29,892 nucleotides of DNA from Chryseobacterium sp. (GTDB taxonomy: Bacteria; Bacteroidota; Bacteroidia; Flavobacteriales; Weeksellaceae), in contig QFQW01000042.1 in assembly GCA_003248755.1 (NCBI GenBank), positions 1 to 29,892 on the forward strand, read 5' to 3'. Positions 7,229 to 16,800 of this stretch are shown here, piece after piece (the stretch's first letter is position 1; the number at the start of each line of letters is the position of its first letter). The position numbers and the translations under genes were made by a program. The notes under the pieces are model-generated. The model did no database searches. It worked only from the letters and a program-made list of their open reading frames with translations, and was not told the origin of the DNA.

Positions 7229-8864
7229 GTATTACCTGTTCCGAGGATTTGAAATAGCCGTACAAGATTAAAAATCCGAAGAAAATTAAGATGTAATAAA
7301 CTAAGGATAATTTTCCGAACCGACCAACAACTTTGTCGGCGAAACCATCCGGAATAAAGTGGATGACCATTGCAACAGCAATCATCCAAATCACTTCTTT
7401 ATAATTGTTATAAAAAGGAAACCACGCCGAAGCATCGAAGTTTTGAGTAATCTGATGGATCATCGCCATGGCGGTTTCAAAATCCTGAGCCTTGAAAAAT
7501 ATCCACGCAAAGCAGACGAAATGGAACGTAAGCAGAACCATCAGACCATTGTAAATCCTCGAATTATTGAAGCTTGAAAAGGCTTTTCCGGTAAGTAACA
7601 TCCAGATTTTATGAATACCCAAAGCTACGCCGTGCATAGCGCCCCAAATAATAAAGTTCCAGCTGGCGCCGTGCCAAAAGCCGCCGAGCAGCATCGTGGT
7701 TAATAAGTTGAAGTTGGCGGCAATACCTTTTGAATTTTTGGTAATGATAGATGGTAGCACGAAAATCATCAGTAAAATAGCCATTACAATTCCAGACCAA
7801 ACGTACGAAAGTTGAAACAGCTGGTGTGCAGAGAAAAAGACGCCCGTTAAAAATAGAACTACAAAAATGTATGAAGCCACAGTTGCTTTTCTGTTCCCAC
7901 CTAGCGGAATATAAAGGTAATCTCTCAACCATGATGACAGAGAAATGTGCCATCTTCGCCAGAATACCGTAATATTATTGCTCTGATATGGAGATAAAAA
8001 ATTGGTGGGAATCTTGAAGCCAAGCCAAAGGGCAATCCCAATCGTCACATCACTGTAACCACTGAAATCACAATAGATAACCATTGCGTAACCATAGACA
8101 GCCATTAGATTTTCTACACCCACATGCAAAGATGGGTTATCGAAAATGTAATTGACAAGATTCAGAGTGATGTAATCCGAGATGACCAGTTTTTTGATCA
8201 GCCCGGAAATAATCAGATAAAATCCTTTTGCAAAATCTCTATCGGTGATGACGTAAGGCTGATTGATTTGAGGTACAAAATCGTGCGCCCGGACAATGGG
8301 GCCCATTACCAGTTTTGGAAAAAACGACAGGAATAAGAGGTAGTCCGAAAACTTCTTGGCCGGCTCAAATTCACCACGATAAACATCAATCGTGTAACTC
8401 AAATTCTCGAATGTGAAAAAAGAAATCCCGACAGGCAAAAGAATATTAAGCGGATTGAAATGCGTGGCAAACAAATCGTTGGACACCGAAATGAAAAAGT
8501 TGGTGTATTTGAAAAAAATCAAAATCCCAAGATTGAAAATGATACTGATGATTAACAGTATTTTCTTGTTTAATGATTTGCTGGTCTTATAAATCGCATT
8601 CGAAATCAAAAAATCGATGACCGCTGCAGCTATTACCAATAGGACAAATGCACCGCTAGCCTTATAGAAGAAGTATAGCGAAAACAGGCAGAACATATAG
8701 CGTCTCGCAGTCGGTTTATTCCTTAAAAAATAAAATAGTAAAATAAATAAGAAGAAAAAATACACAAAGAAACCATTGTTGAACAACAAGGGATTTTTAC
8801 TGTCATACAAAAATTGCTGCAAAAAGCTGCTCCAATCAAAACTTGAGAAAAATTGCTGCAACAT
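7209..8864 (-). CDS. MBOAT family membrane O-acyltransferase (AlgI/PatA-like)
   Basis: A 551-residue polytopic membrane protein of the membrane-bound O-acyltransferase family, which passes acyl groups across the inner membrane for transfer to extracellular glycans. AlgI/PatA hallmarks are present: CDFSGYSD at 265-272, WRRWHISLSSWLRDYLYIP at 302-320 and the catalytic histidine H398 in GGFWHG. Roughly ten or more hydrophobic segments run through the chain. It starts 2 bp after the upstream SGNH gene, so translation is probably coupled. The pairing MBOAT plus membrane SGNH is the PatA/PatB or AlgI/AlgJ type of arrangement. A GH73 glucosaminidase in the operon and a LysM-SGNH next door favour peptidoglycan over exopolysaccharide. 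Confidence 0.95.
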   Translation of the reverse strand: MLQQFFSSFDWSSFLQQFLYDSKNPLLFNNGFFVYFFFLFILLFYFLRNKPTARRYMFCLFSLYFFYKASGAFVLLVIAAAVIDFLISNAIYKTSKSLNKKILLIISIIFNLGILIFFKYTNFFISVSNDLFATHFNPLNILLPVGISFFTFENLSYTIDVYRGEFEPAKKFSDYLLFLSFFPKLVMGPIVRAHDFVPQINQPYVITDRDFAKGFYLIISGLIKKLVISDYITLNLVNYIFDNPSLHVGVENLMAVYGYAMVIYCDFSGYSDVTIGIALWLGFKIPTNFLSPYQSNNITVFWRRWHISLSSWLRDYLYIPLGGNRKATVASYIFVVLFLTGVFFSAHQLFQLSYVWSGIVMAILLMIFVLPSIITKNSKGIAANFNLLTTMLLGGFWHGASWNFIIWGAMHGVALGIHKIWMLLTGKAFSSFNNSRIYNGLMVLLTFHFVCFAWIFFKAQDFETAMAMIHQITQNFDASAWFPFYNNYKEVIWMIAVAMVIHFIPDGFADKVVGRFGKLSLVYYILIFFGFLILYGYFKSSEQVIPIYLQF

Positions 8865-8866
8865 CG

Positions 8867-10195
8867 TTAATGTTTCTTTTTATTATATTTCTGATATTCT
8901 TTCTGAATCGCCTCGAAGAGCTTATCGCCCAGGATGTCTGCACCTTTGGCATTAGGATGCACGTAATCTTTATTGGCAAGCGGTGGATTTTCTGTCGCCC
9001 ACTTAACAATGGAATTGGTGCCTCCCATTGTCGCAAATTGATTGTAGAATGCAAATCCGTTATCCAGCGCGAGCTTGGCCTGTATCTCCAGAAGTGCCGG
9101 GAGTCCGATAGCTGTTTTATACTCATCATTGTAGCGGAAAGCGCGGTCAGCAGAGCTTACAATCAAGAATTCGGCATCAGGGAGACTGGTTTTGAATTTC
9201 TTGAGAACCGGTGACATCATCTTCACATAATAGCTGTAGTCCGTATCATTTGGCCGGAAAAGCAGATTCACGCCATATTGGAAAACGACAAGGTCATAAT
9301 GATTGGCTTTCTGAATAGATTGAATAAAATCCTTATCCAACTTATTGAGCTCAACGCCCGTGATGCCTCGGAAAGAAAAATTGTCCACAAAGATTCCCTT
9401 TTCGCTTTCGAAGCTGATACCGTACAAAGGTTCGGACGGGTGTGCTTTGATTGTTAACAAGTGGGAATTGTCATTGAAAAGCACTTTCCTATTGACAAGG
9501 TCGCTTCCGCTTAAATTGATTTTAGTATCGTTTGCATCAATCGCTTCACCATCCGTTTTACCGTAGATGATTGATTTCTCAACTTTTATATTGCTATCAG
9601 GAATCGATCGGTCTGCATAAGTTCCTGTGCCATCTCCTGAAAATCTGTGTCCGGAAAAGTAAAGATTTCTGGCGCCTTTTGTCTTGAAATTAACATCCTC
9701 CCAGCCGGAAGATTTGCAAGTGGCTGTCTGACGAAAACCAGCAACACTTGAGAAAATCGGAATGTAACCGACGCCGGCGCCACCGTATTCTTTCTGAAGC
9801 GCTTTTCTGAGCGTCTGTGTCAGCAAGTCACCTTCAATCATACTATCGCCGAAATACGCAATCCTGACTTTTACATTTTCTCCATTTTTCAGCCTTTGAA
9901 GTTTTTCCAAAAAATTTGGAAGGACTGCAGAGTCATTTTGATAAAAATTAGTAATCAGATTTCCTTTTTTATAAAGCTCAAAATCCTGCTGAGGTTTTAC
10001 CACTACAATTGCAGTTTTATGAACAGTGATGGAATGGTGTGAAGGTTGTTTTTCTGGGAACAGCTCAGAGACAAGGTTTATACGGCCAAAAGGTTTCCAA
10101 TTGAAGCTGAAAACCTGAAATATTATCGATGTAAAAAAGTAAATTAGGAAACAAAAAAGAGTAAGAAAAAATACTCTTTTATTTTTATTCTCCAA
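8867..10195 (-). CDS. membrane-anchored SGNH-hydrolase-fold protein, putative O-acetyltransferase partner of MBOAT
   Basis: A 442-residue protein with one N-terminal membrane anchor (about residues 8-30) and a periplasmic SGNH domain. Motifs in order: FGDSM (115-119, Ser118), FRGITG (275-280), YGVN (307-310, in place of GxND) and DYVH (410-413). About 65 residues of low-complexity linker separate the anchor from the domain. SGNH proteins beside MBOAT genes usually complete acyl transfer to the glycan (PatB, AlgJ/AlgX). I infer that role here, but an esterase is possible. It is a distant relative of the convergent LysM-SGNH protein and lacks the LysM. It sits 52 bp after the GH73 gene. Confidence 0.85.
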   Translation of the reverse strand: MENKNKRVFFLTLFCFLIYFFTSIIFQVFSFNWKPFGRINLVSELFPEKQPSHHSITVHKTAIVVVKPQQDFELYKKGNLITNFYQNDSAVLPNFLEKLQRLKNGENVKVRIAYFGDSMIEGDLLTQTLRKALQKEYGGAGVGYIPIFSSVAGFRQTATCKSSGWEDVNFKTKGARNLYFSGHRFSGDGTGTYADRSIPDSNIKVEKSIIYGKTDGEAIDANDTKINLSGSDLVNRKVLFNDNSHLLTIKAHPSEPLYGISFESEKGIFVDNFSFRGITGVELNKLDKDFIQSIQKANHYDLVVFQYGVNLLFRPNDTDYSYYVKMMSPVLKKFKTSLPDAEFLIVSSADRAFRYNDEYKTAIGLPALLEIQAKLALDNGFAFYNQFATMGGTNSIVKWATENPPLANKDYVHPNAKGADILGDKLFEAIQKEYQKYNKKKH

Positions 10196-10247
10196 CGTTG
10201 TAATCTATTTGTGTTGTTTCAAACGGCAAATATATTACAAAATTACA

Positions 10248-10703
10248 TTAGAGATTAAATTTATTTATAACAAGATTAATTCTTCTCATCCACTCCTTCG
10301 GTTGGGTAGAGTATCCGGCATTGGCGATGGCGCTTATCCAGTCTGTATGATTGTCACTGCCTTTGAGTCTGGAGTAATATTTTTTTGAAGAAAGCAGTTC
10401 ACAAAATGCTCTATAGCTGGCCTGTACGGATTCGAAATATTTGTATTTGGAATTGCTGACCGGATTTTTCCCGACAATTCCGAAATGATTGTTAAGTGTC
10501 TTGCTATTTTTACTGGTTCCGGCACCTGATTCTACAATTGCTACAGCTAGTATGATCGAGCTTGGAATTCCATATTCTTTTGAAAGATGGTCTGCTATTT
10601 GTTTATTTTGCGAAATATATGTTTTTTGCGCATTTACATTAGCAGAAATTAAAATCAAAACTACACTTATGATGGCCAATTTTAATGACTTAAAATGTTT
10701 CAT
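10248..10703 (-). CDS. exported GH73-type glucosaminidase (FlgJ/autolysin-like)
   Basis: A 151-residue secreted protein. A signal peptide (residues 1-25, ending ANVNA-Q) precedes a compact glucosaminidase domain. The probable catalytic glutamate is E58 in AIVESGAGTS. NNHFGIVG (71-78) and the aromatic segment YSTQPKEWMRRI (131-142) are typical of the family. Such enzymes cut the N-acetylglucosaminyl linkage of peptidoglycan. The start at 10703 is favoured because a strong promoter (10721-10752) lies just upstream and overlaps the alternative TTG at 10751. It is first in the operon with the SGNH and MBOAT genes, which ties the acyltransferase to peptidoglycan, since O-acetylation commonly controls lytic enzymes. 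Confidence 0.88.
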   Translation of the reverse strand: MKHFKSLKLAIISVVLILISANVNAQKTYISQNKQIADHLSKEYGIPSSIILAVAIVESGAGTSKNSKTLNNHFGIVGKNPVSNSKYKYFESVQASYRAFCELLSSKKYYSRLKGSDNHTDWISAIANAGYSTQPKEWMRRINLVINKFNL

Positions 10704-10720
10704 AAATATTAAATTTGACA

Positions 10721-10752
10721 CAAAACTATAGGTTAAAGTACACATAATCAAA
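10721..10752 (-). promoter_or_regulatory. Bacteroidota sigma-A promoter for GH73-SGNH-MBOAT operon
   Basis: On the reverse strand, TTTG (10749-10752) is followed after 20 bases by TAGTTTTG (10721-10728), a full match to the consensus. The ATG at 10703 lies 17 bases downstream of the -7 box. Confidence 0.75.
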
Positions 10753-11177
10753 AAATTAATATTAATTAACTGATTAAGTGTTCTCGTTCATAGATTTAAC
10801 GTCAAATTATGTTAAATTTCTTTAACATTTCAATGTTGTTTTTATATTAAGTTATTGTAAATGAGTTTTTTATATTATTTCAAATCTCTTAATGTTCGTC
10901 TAATTTTCTTATAAATGTTAATTTTTTTAACATTTATAGAGTCTTGAATCTCTTGTATGGACTTCCTGTAAGCAATTTGAGGAATCAGCAATAATTAGCC
11001 GGATTTTGATTTTAAGAAAAAAATAGTTTAAAAAAATGAAATTTTAACATAATAAATTGATTATTAATGTTTTAATGGAATATATTCAATTCTTAAAATT
11101 GTTAAAGTTTCTTAATGGAATAAGTTCCCAATGACTTAAAATAATATTTAAAAACTTTTTTAAGGTTGAAATAAACA
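10753..11177. other. AT-rich intergenic region with an 11-bp-stem hairpin
   Basis: No credible gene is seen in about 425 bp between the GH73 promoter and the terminator of the acyltransferase gene. The most regular structure is a perfect 11-bp inverted repeat ATAAATGTTAA / TTAACATTTAT (10911-10921 with 10927-10937, loop of five T). A short reverse-strand open stretch of about 39 codons covers roughly 10875-10990. It has no ATG and no recognisable product, and may be a gene remnant or chance. Confidence 0.5.
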
Positions 11178-11207
11178 AAAACTCCTCAGAATTTCTGAGG
11201 AGTTTGT
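11178..11207 (-). terminator. intrinsic terminator after the acyltransferase gene
   Basis: Inverted repeat AACTCCTCAG / CTGAGGAGTT (11180-11189 with 11195-11204) followed on the reverse strand by a T-rich stretch. It lies 20 bp past the stop of the reverse-strand gene ending at 11227. Confidence 0.85.
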
Positions 11208-11226
11208 AATATGATATTGAGTTTCT

Positions 11227-12498
11227 TTAAATTGGTTTGAACTCCAGGTTTTGTTCTTTCAATAATTTAGCTTCAGCTTCCTTATAATAGCCGCTTGCTA
11301 ATTTGTTGTAAATCGATTCGAATGCAGAAAGTGTTTCGTTGATTTCTGCATCAGTGTGAGAAGCTGTTGGAATTAGTCTTAAAAGAATAGTTCCTTTTGG
11401 AATTACCGGATAAACCACAACAGATGTGAAAATGCCGTAATCTTCTCTTAATTCCTTTACCAAAAGTGTTGCTTCAATTGGCGTTCCCTGGATGAAAACC
11501 GGTGTTACACAAGTATTGGTGTCTCCAAGATTATATCCGATTTTTTTCAATCCGCCTTGAAGTTTTTCAACATTTTCCCAAAGTTTAGCTTTGATTTCCG
11601 GTCTTGTTCTCAGAAGCTCCAATCTTTTCAAACCTCCGATTACCATTGGCATGGTCAAAGATTTAGCAAAAATCTGAGATCTTAAATTGAATTTCAAGTA
11701 ACGAATGATTTCTTTGTCTCCAGCCAAGAAAGCTCCGAAACCAGCCATAGACTTGGCAAACGTCGAGAAATAAACATCAATCTGGTCTTGGCAACCTTGC
11801 TCTTCTCCGGCCCCGGCTCCTGTTTCTCCCAATGTTCCGAATCCGTGTGCATCATCCACCAAGATTCTGAATTTATATTTGTCTTTAAGAGCACAGATTT
11901 CTTTTAGTTTACCCTGTTGTCCTCTCATCCCGAAAACACCTTCCGTAATTACCAATATTCCTCCTCCTGTTTCTTCAGTTACTTTTTGAGCTCTGATCAA
12001 GTTTTTCTCAAAACTTTCGATATCATTATGTCTGTAAGTAAAACGTTTTCCTGCGTGTAGCCTGACACCGTCTACGATACAAGCATGAGAATCTACGTCA
12101 TAAACAATCACATCATTTCTTGAGACCAAAGCGTCAATCGTAGAAACCATTCCTTGGTATCCGAAATTCAAAAGATAAGCAGAATCTTTCTTTACGAAAT
12201 CTGCCAACTCTCTTTCCAATTGCAAATGCTGTTCAGTTTCTCCGGACATTGCTCTGGCTCCCATCGGATAAAACATTCCAAACTCTGCAGCGGCTTTGGC
12301 GTCGGCTTCTAAAACTTCGGGATGATTACACATTCCCAAATAATCATTAGCGCTCCAAAAAATCACATCTTTCCCTTGGAACTTCATTCTGGGACCGATT
12401 GGTCCTTCTAATCTTGGGAAAATATAGTATCCTTCTCCATAATCTGCAAATTGTCCTAGAGGACCCGGGTTTTGTTTTATTCTTTCAAAAATGTCCAT
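11227..12498 (-). CDS. AONS-family PLP acyltransferase, probable cysteate (or serine) acyltransferase of sulfonolipid synthesis
   Basis: A 423-residue cytosolic PLP enzyme of the alpha-oxoamine synthase family, which joins an amino acid to an acyl thioester with loss of CO2. PLP residues are clear: H138 (stacking), D215 and H218 in VDDAHGFG, and Schiff-base K249 in STFAKS. It resembles bacterial serine palmitoyltransferases but is not the standard glycine- or alanine-using enzyme. Chryseobacterium makes sulfonolipids, and published work assigns cysteate acyl transfer to an enzyme of this family (CapA/SulA/CFAT). The gene lies just downstream of a cysteine-synthase-family gene that could supply cysteate, which supports that role. 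A serine, glycine or alanine acyltransferase is the alternative. Confidence 0.8.
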   Translation of the reverse strand: MDIFERIKQNPGPLGQFADYGEGYYIFPRLEGPIGPRMKFQGKDVIFWSANDYLGMCNHPEVLEADAKAAAEFGMFYPMGARAMSGETEQHLQLERELADFVKKDSAYLLNFGYQGMVSTIDALVSRNDVIVYDVDSHACIVDGVRLHAGKRFTYRHNDIESFEKNLIRAQKVTEETGGGILVITEGVFGMRGQQGKLKEICALKDKYKFRILVDDAHGFGTLGETGAGAGEEQGCQDQIDVYFSTFAKSMAGFGAFLAGDKEIIRYLKFNLRSQIFAKSLTMPMVIGGLKRLELLRTRPEIKAKLWENVEKLQGGLKKIGYNLGDTNTCVTPVFIQGTPIEATLLVKELREDYGIFTSVVVYPVIPKGTILLRLIPTASHTDAEINETLSAFESIYNKLASGYYKEAEAKLLKEQNLEFKPI

Positions 12499-12525
12499 TT
12501 TCTAACTGATGTTTTTTGATTTTAT

Positions 12526-12554
12526 TAAAAAAACCTTTTGTATTTACAAAAGGC
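12526..12554 (-). terminator. intrinsic terminator between the two PLP-enzyme genes
   Basis: Perfect 8-bp stem CCTTTTGT / ACAAAAGG (12534-12541 with 12546-12553), loop of four, followed on the reverse strand by seven T. It lies 23 bp past the stop of the upstream gene and 28 bp or more before the start of the next. It may attenuate rather than fully separate the pair. Confidence 0.8.
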
Positions 12555-12576
12555 TTATAAATATTGTGATACGATT

Positions 12577-13614
12577 TTATTTAATGATTTCAGTTTTGAA
12601 AACTTCATCATAGTTGTGGAAACAATTGTTGATAAAGCCTTGTTCTTCCATCCATTTATCGCTATAAACTTTAGTAATATAACGAGAACCGTGGTCTGGA
12701 AAAATCAAAACAATCAAATCATCTTCTTTGAACTCGTGAGAATTCGCATACTGTATCAAAGCCTGAGTGACGGCACCTGTCGTATAGCCGCCCATAATAG
12801 CCTCTTTCAAAGCAATCTCCCGCGTTCTGTAAGCCGACATCTCGTCATTAACTCTTACATATTCATCAATGGTATCAAACAAAAGTGCGCCCGGGATCAA
12901 GTTTTTTCCAAGACCTTCTATCTGATAAGGATGGATTTCTGTTTTATTGATTTTTCCTGTTTCGTGATAAGTTTTCAAGATTGATCCGTCTGCATCTACA
13001 CCAATAACTTTGATGTCAGGATTTTGTTCCTTCAAATATTTTGCAGAACCGGAAAGTGTTCCTCCTGTTCCTGTACAAGCAAAAAGATGTGTGATTTTAC
13101 CTTCTGTCTGCTTCCAGATTTCTGGGCCTGTAGTTTGGTAATGTGCATCAATATTCAATTCGTTGAAATACTGATTGATGTAAACCGAATTAGGAGTTTC
13201 TGCAGCAATTCTCTTCGCTACTTCGTAGTAAGATCTTGGGTCATCTGCAGGAACGGAAGCAGGGCAGACATAGACAGTAGCCCCAAGAGCTTTAAGATAA
13301 GCAATTTTTTCAGCTTTTGTCTTGTCACTCACTGCAAGAATACATTTGTAACCTTTTACGATACAAACCATCGCAATTGAAAAGCCGGTATTACCGGATG
13401 TTGTTTCTACAATTACAGAACCTTCTTTTATAAGTCCTTTTTGCTCCGCATTTTCTATGATGTGTAGAGCGATTCTGTCTTTTGTAGAATGTCCCGGATT
13501 ATAAGACTCTAGCTTAGCATAAACTGTCGCAGGAATGTCCTTGGTAACCTGATTTAACTTGATCAACGGTGAGTTGCCAATTAAACCAAGAATATTATCG
13601 TGTACATTCATCAT
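12577..13614 (-). CDS. PLP-dependent cysteine synthase family enzyme, possible cysteate synthase
   Basis: A 345-residue fold-type II PLP enzyme related to cysteine synthase and cystathionine beta-synthase. Numbered from the ATG at 13614: the Schiff-base lysine K45 lies in NPGHSTKDRI (39-48), the substrate loop TSGNTG is at 72-77, and a glycine-rich phosphate loop CTGTGGTLSG follows in the middle. The C-terminal motif reads FPDHGSRYITK, where cysteine synthases normally have PDSGERY. That histidine near the cofactor ring is unusual and suggests a different substrate. The start at 13614 (or 13611) is required because a consensus -7 box at 13647-13655 overlaps the TTG at 13650. I infer a sulfite-using, cysteate-forming role from the adjacent acyltransferase; ordinary cysteine synthesis remains possible. 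Confidence 0.8.
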   Translation of the reverse strand: MMNVHDNILGLIGNSPLIKLNQVTKDIPATVYAKLESYNPGHSTKDRIALHIIENAEQKGLIKEGSVIVETTSGNTGFSIAMVCIVKGYKCILAVSDKTKAEKIAYLKALGATVYVCPASVPADDPRSYYEVAKRIAAETPNSVYINQYFNELNIDAHYQTTGPEIWKQTEGKITHLFACTGTGGTLSGSAKYLKEQNPDIKVIGVDADGSILKTYHETGKINKTEIHPYQIEGLGKNLIPGALLFDTIDEYVRVNDEMSAYRTREIALKEAIMGGYTTGAVTQALIQYANSHEFKEDDLIVLIFPDHGSRYITKVYSDKWMEEQGFINNCFHNYDEVFKTEIIK

Positions 13615-13646
13615 TTTTATATCATTATTTCTCTCAAAAACTGTCT

Positions 13647-13655
13647 GCAAAAATA
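13647..13655 (-). promoter_or_regulatory. candidate -7 element for the cysteine-synthase-family gene
   Basis: The reverse strand reads TATTTTTGC, a full match to TAnnTTTG plus the common trailing C, 33 bases before the ATG at 13614. The upstream region is a run of T with TTG 12 bases away, so the -33 part is weak. Confidence 0.5.
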
Positions 13656-13834
13656 AAAAAAAAATCGCAATGTTTTTAATTTTGTGATGCGAATCTGGTA
13701 CAAGGTAAAATATTTAGTCAAAATTTCCTATGTTTCTTATCAAGTTTTTACAATCCGTATCAAAATTTAATTTTTGTTAAAAACACATATAACTAAATCA
13801 AAAACATTAATTTCGCACATATTTCATTTTTAGC

Positions 13835-16800
13835 ATGAAGAATTGGACTTTTAAACAATGGAACACCATACTTGGATGGGTAGTTTTCGCAATTGCATTT
13901 ATCACTTATTTATCGACAATAGAACCTAATTTCAGTTTTTGGGATTGTGGAGAATATATTTCTTCAGCCGTGAAATTGGAGGTGACTCACGCTCCGGGCG
14001 CCGCACTTTTCCAATTGATTGGTGCTGTAACCGCTTTGTTTGCTTTAGGTAACGGACAGCATTATTCTTTGGTTATCAATGCTATGTCTGCTTTGTGCAG
14101 TGCATTTACGATTTTGTTTTTGTTTTGGACAATTACGCATCTTGTAAGAAGATTATTGAATAAAGAATTTGAAAACATTACGATTGCTGAAGAAATTGCC
14201 ACTTTATTTGCCGGAGCAGTGGGTGCACTGTGTTTTACATTCTCGGATTCGTTTTGGTTTTCTGCGGTTGAAGGTGAGGTTTATGCGATGGCAAGTATGT
14301 TTATTGCATTGATTGTTTGGTTGATTACAAAATGGGAAAACGAATATCAGGAAAAAGATAATGAGCGTTGGATTATATTGTTATTCTTCATCGTAGGTTT
14401 GTCTGTTGGGGTTCACATGATGTGTATGTTAGCTTTACCAGCGGTTTGTCTTATCTATTATACAAGAAATTATAAATTCACTTGGAAATCATTTTTGATT
14501 GCGAATGGTGTTACATTATTAATATTAACTATCGTTTTCAAAATCATTTTCCCTGTGATAATGACGTTATTCGGGAAATCTGAAATTTTCTTCGTGAATG
14601 GATTAGGATTACCTTTCCATTCGGGGACTGTTTTTGCATTTGTTATTTTATCGGTTCTTTGTTATTTGTTTATTACTTATACTAGAAAAACCGGTAAATC
14701 ACTTTATCAGACGATTGCTTTATCTGTAGTTTACATGATGATTGGATTCTCTTGTTGGCTGGTAATTCCAATCCGGGCGATTGCAAATCCGCCAATGAAC
14801 CTTAATGATCCTGATAATGCTTTGGGAATGCTGGATTATTACAACCGTGAGCAATACGGTGATTGGCCGACTCTGTATGGTCAAAACTATACAGCTTATC
14901 TAGATGCAAACGGGATTCAGAAAAACGAGGACGGAAGTTATAAAACAGAGAAAACCGGAGATACTTATGAGAAGGATCCTGTTACAGGACGTTATCGTTT
15001 GGTAGGGGAAAAATTCAATTATGTTTTCAGTCCGGAACATGTAAGTTTATTTCCAAGAATGTTCAGTGAGGACAAATCTGTGATGCCTAATTATATCTCT
15101 ATGTATGGTGCACCGGATTTCACTTTCAATTATGGGAATGAGCAGGTTTCTGAAAGTCCGGAGGCAAAAAAATTCTTTGATGAACTTCGTCAAAAATATG
15201 AGAACGGAACTATCAAAATGGACGATTATCTGAAGGCGAAACAATTCGGATTGATTAATGTTCAGCGTCCTACTTTAGCACAGAATCTTGATTATTTCAT
15301 TACGTTTCAGAATTATTTTTACTTCGTAAGATACTTGCTTTGGAATTATTCAGGAAGACAAAATGACGTAGAAGGACACATGGAAAATACCAATGGAAAC
15401 TTTATCACGGGTATTCCTTTCATAGATAATAATCTTTGGGGTGATCAAAATGCAATGCCGGAGAAATTCCAGAATGAAAGTACGGTTAAGTTCTTTATGT
15501 TGCCTTTGATTTTAGGATTAATCGGATTCTTTTTCCAGCTAAATAGAGATTTCGGAAGGTTCTATTCCATACTGTCATTGTTCATATTAACTAGTGTGAT
15601 GATTGTATTTTACACAGGAATGAAACCGTTTGAGCCTCGCGAGAGAGATTATGCAATGGTCGGTTCGTTCTATGCATTTGCAATTTGGATAGGACTGGGA
15701 GTTGCAGCAATCTATTGGCTGCTTCAGAAAAAAATCAAAAATAAAGGTGCTCAGATTCTAGTTGGAGTTGTATTGTTAGGAGTTCCTTTTATGATGGGAT
15801 TCCAGAATTACAATGTCCATGACAGAAGCAACAGATATACTGCTTATGATTATGCGTATTCTAGTTTGAAATCACTTCCAAAAAATGATATTATGTTCGT
15901 CTATGGGGACAATGATACTTATCCGGTTTGGGCAATTCAAGAGACTGAGGAGTTCCGAAGGGATGTAAAAGTGGTGAACTTCACATTGCTGTCCACACCT
16001 TGGAATATCGATCAGGTTAAAAGAAGAACTTATGATTCTATGCCGGTTCCGTCAACATTGGCGCATGAGGATTACAGAGAAGGTTCTAACGACCAAGTTT
16101 ACCTGATGTCACAGGATGATTGGAACAATATTTTTGCTAATCTTAAAGATCAAGGCGCTCCGGATACAGAATTGGCACAATTCAGAAAGTATATGACTCA
16201 GGATTCGATGACCTTAAAAGAAGCTGTAAACTTCTTGAAAATGAAATCGCCTGAAAAAGACGAGGTTGTAAAAATGATTTTTGGTGAAGAACGTTATGAA
16301 AAATTCAACTTCCTTCCTGTTTCAAAATTTGTACTTCCGGTGAATGTCAACAATGCTATAAAAGCAGGAATTATCACACCGGCTGAAGCTCAAAAAGCTG
16401 AAAAACAAATTGTCATTAATTATAAAGGCTCCAGTATGTTCAAGAATAATATGTTGATGATGGACATATTGGCAAACTTTGATTGGAAGCGTCCAATCAA
16501 CTTCTCAAGTGGTGGAATCTATGACGGAAGCAACCTATTTTTCCTTTCAGATTATCTTAAGTTTGACGGATTCAGTTACAGATTGGTTCCAATCAAGACA
16601 GAAGAATCTCCGGATGGCGAATTGGGAATGGTGAATGCAGATGAACTTTATAACGTTATCAAAAACTACAGATGGGGTAATTTCAAAGATCTTAATGTTC
16701 ATTTTGATGAAACCTGTACTCAGAATATCGTGAGCTACAGATCGTCTGCAAGTAGAGCTGCAGAAGCTTTGGTAATGAAAGGCGAAAAGAAAAAAGCGAT

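Noticed and set aside
7209..10195. Alginate acetylation genes (AlgI/AlgJ)
   Set aside because: The motifs are shared by the whole MBOAT/SGNH class. No alginate or other exopolysaccharide genes are nearby, while GH73 and LysM partners point to peptidoglycan.
10704..10751. Longer GH73 protein starting at 10751
   Set aside because: The codon there is TTG and lies in the -33 element. The ATG at 10703 begins a clean signal peptide.
11227..12498. Biotin synthesis BioF, or glycine C-acetyltransferase
   Set aside because: The PLP residues are common to the family, but no bio genes or threonine dehydrogenase are adjacent. The cysteine-synthase-type neighbour fits a lipid role better.
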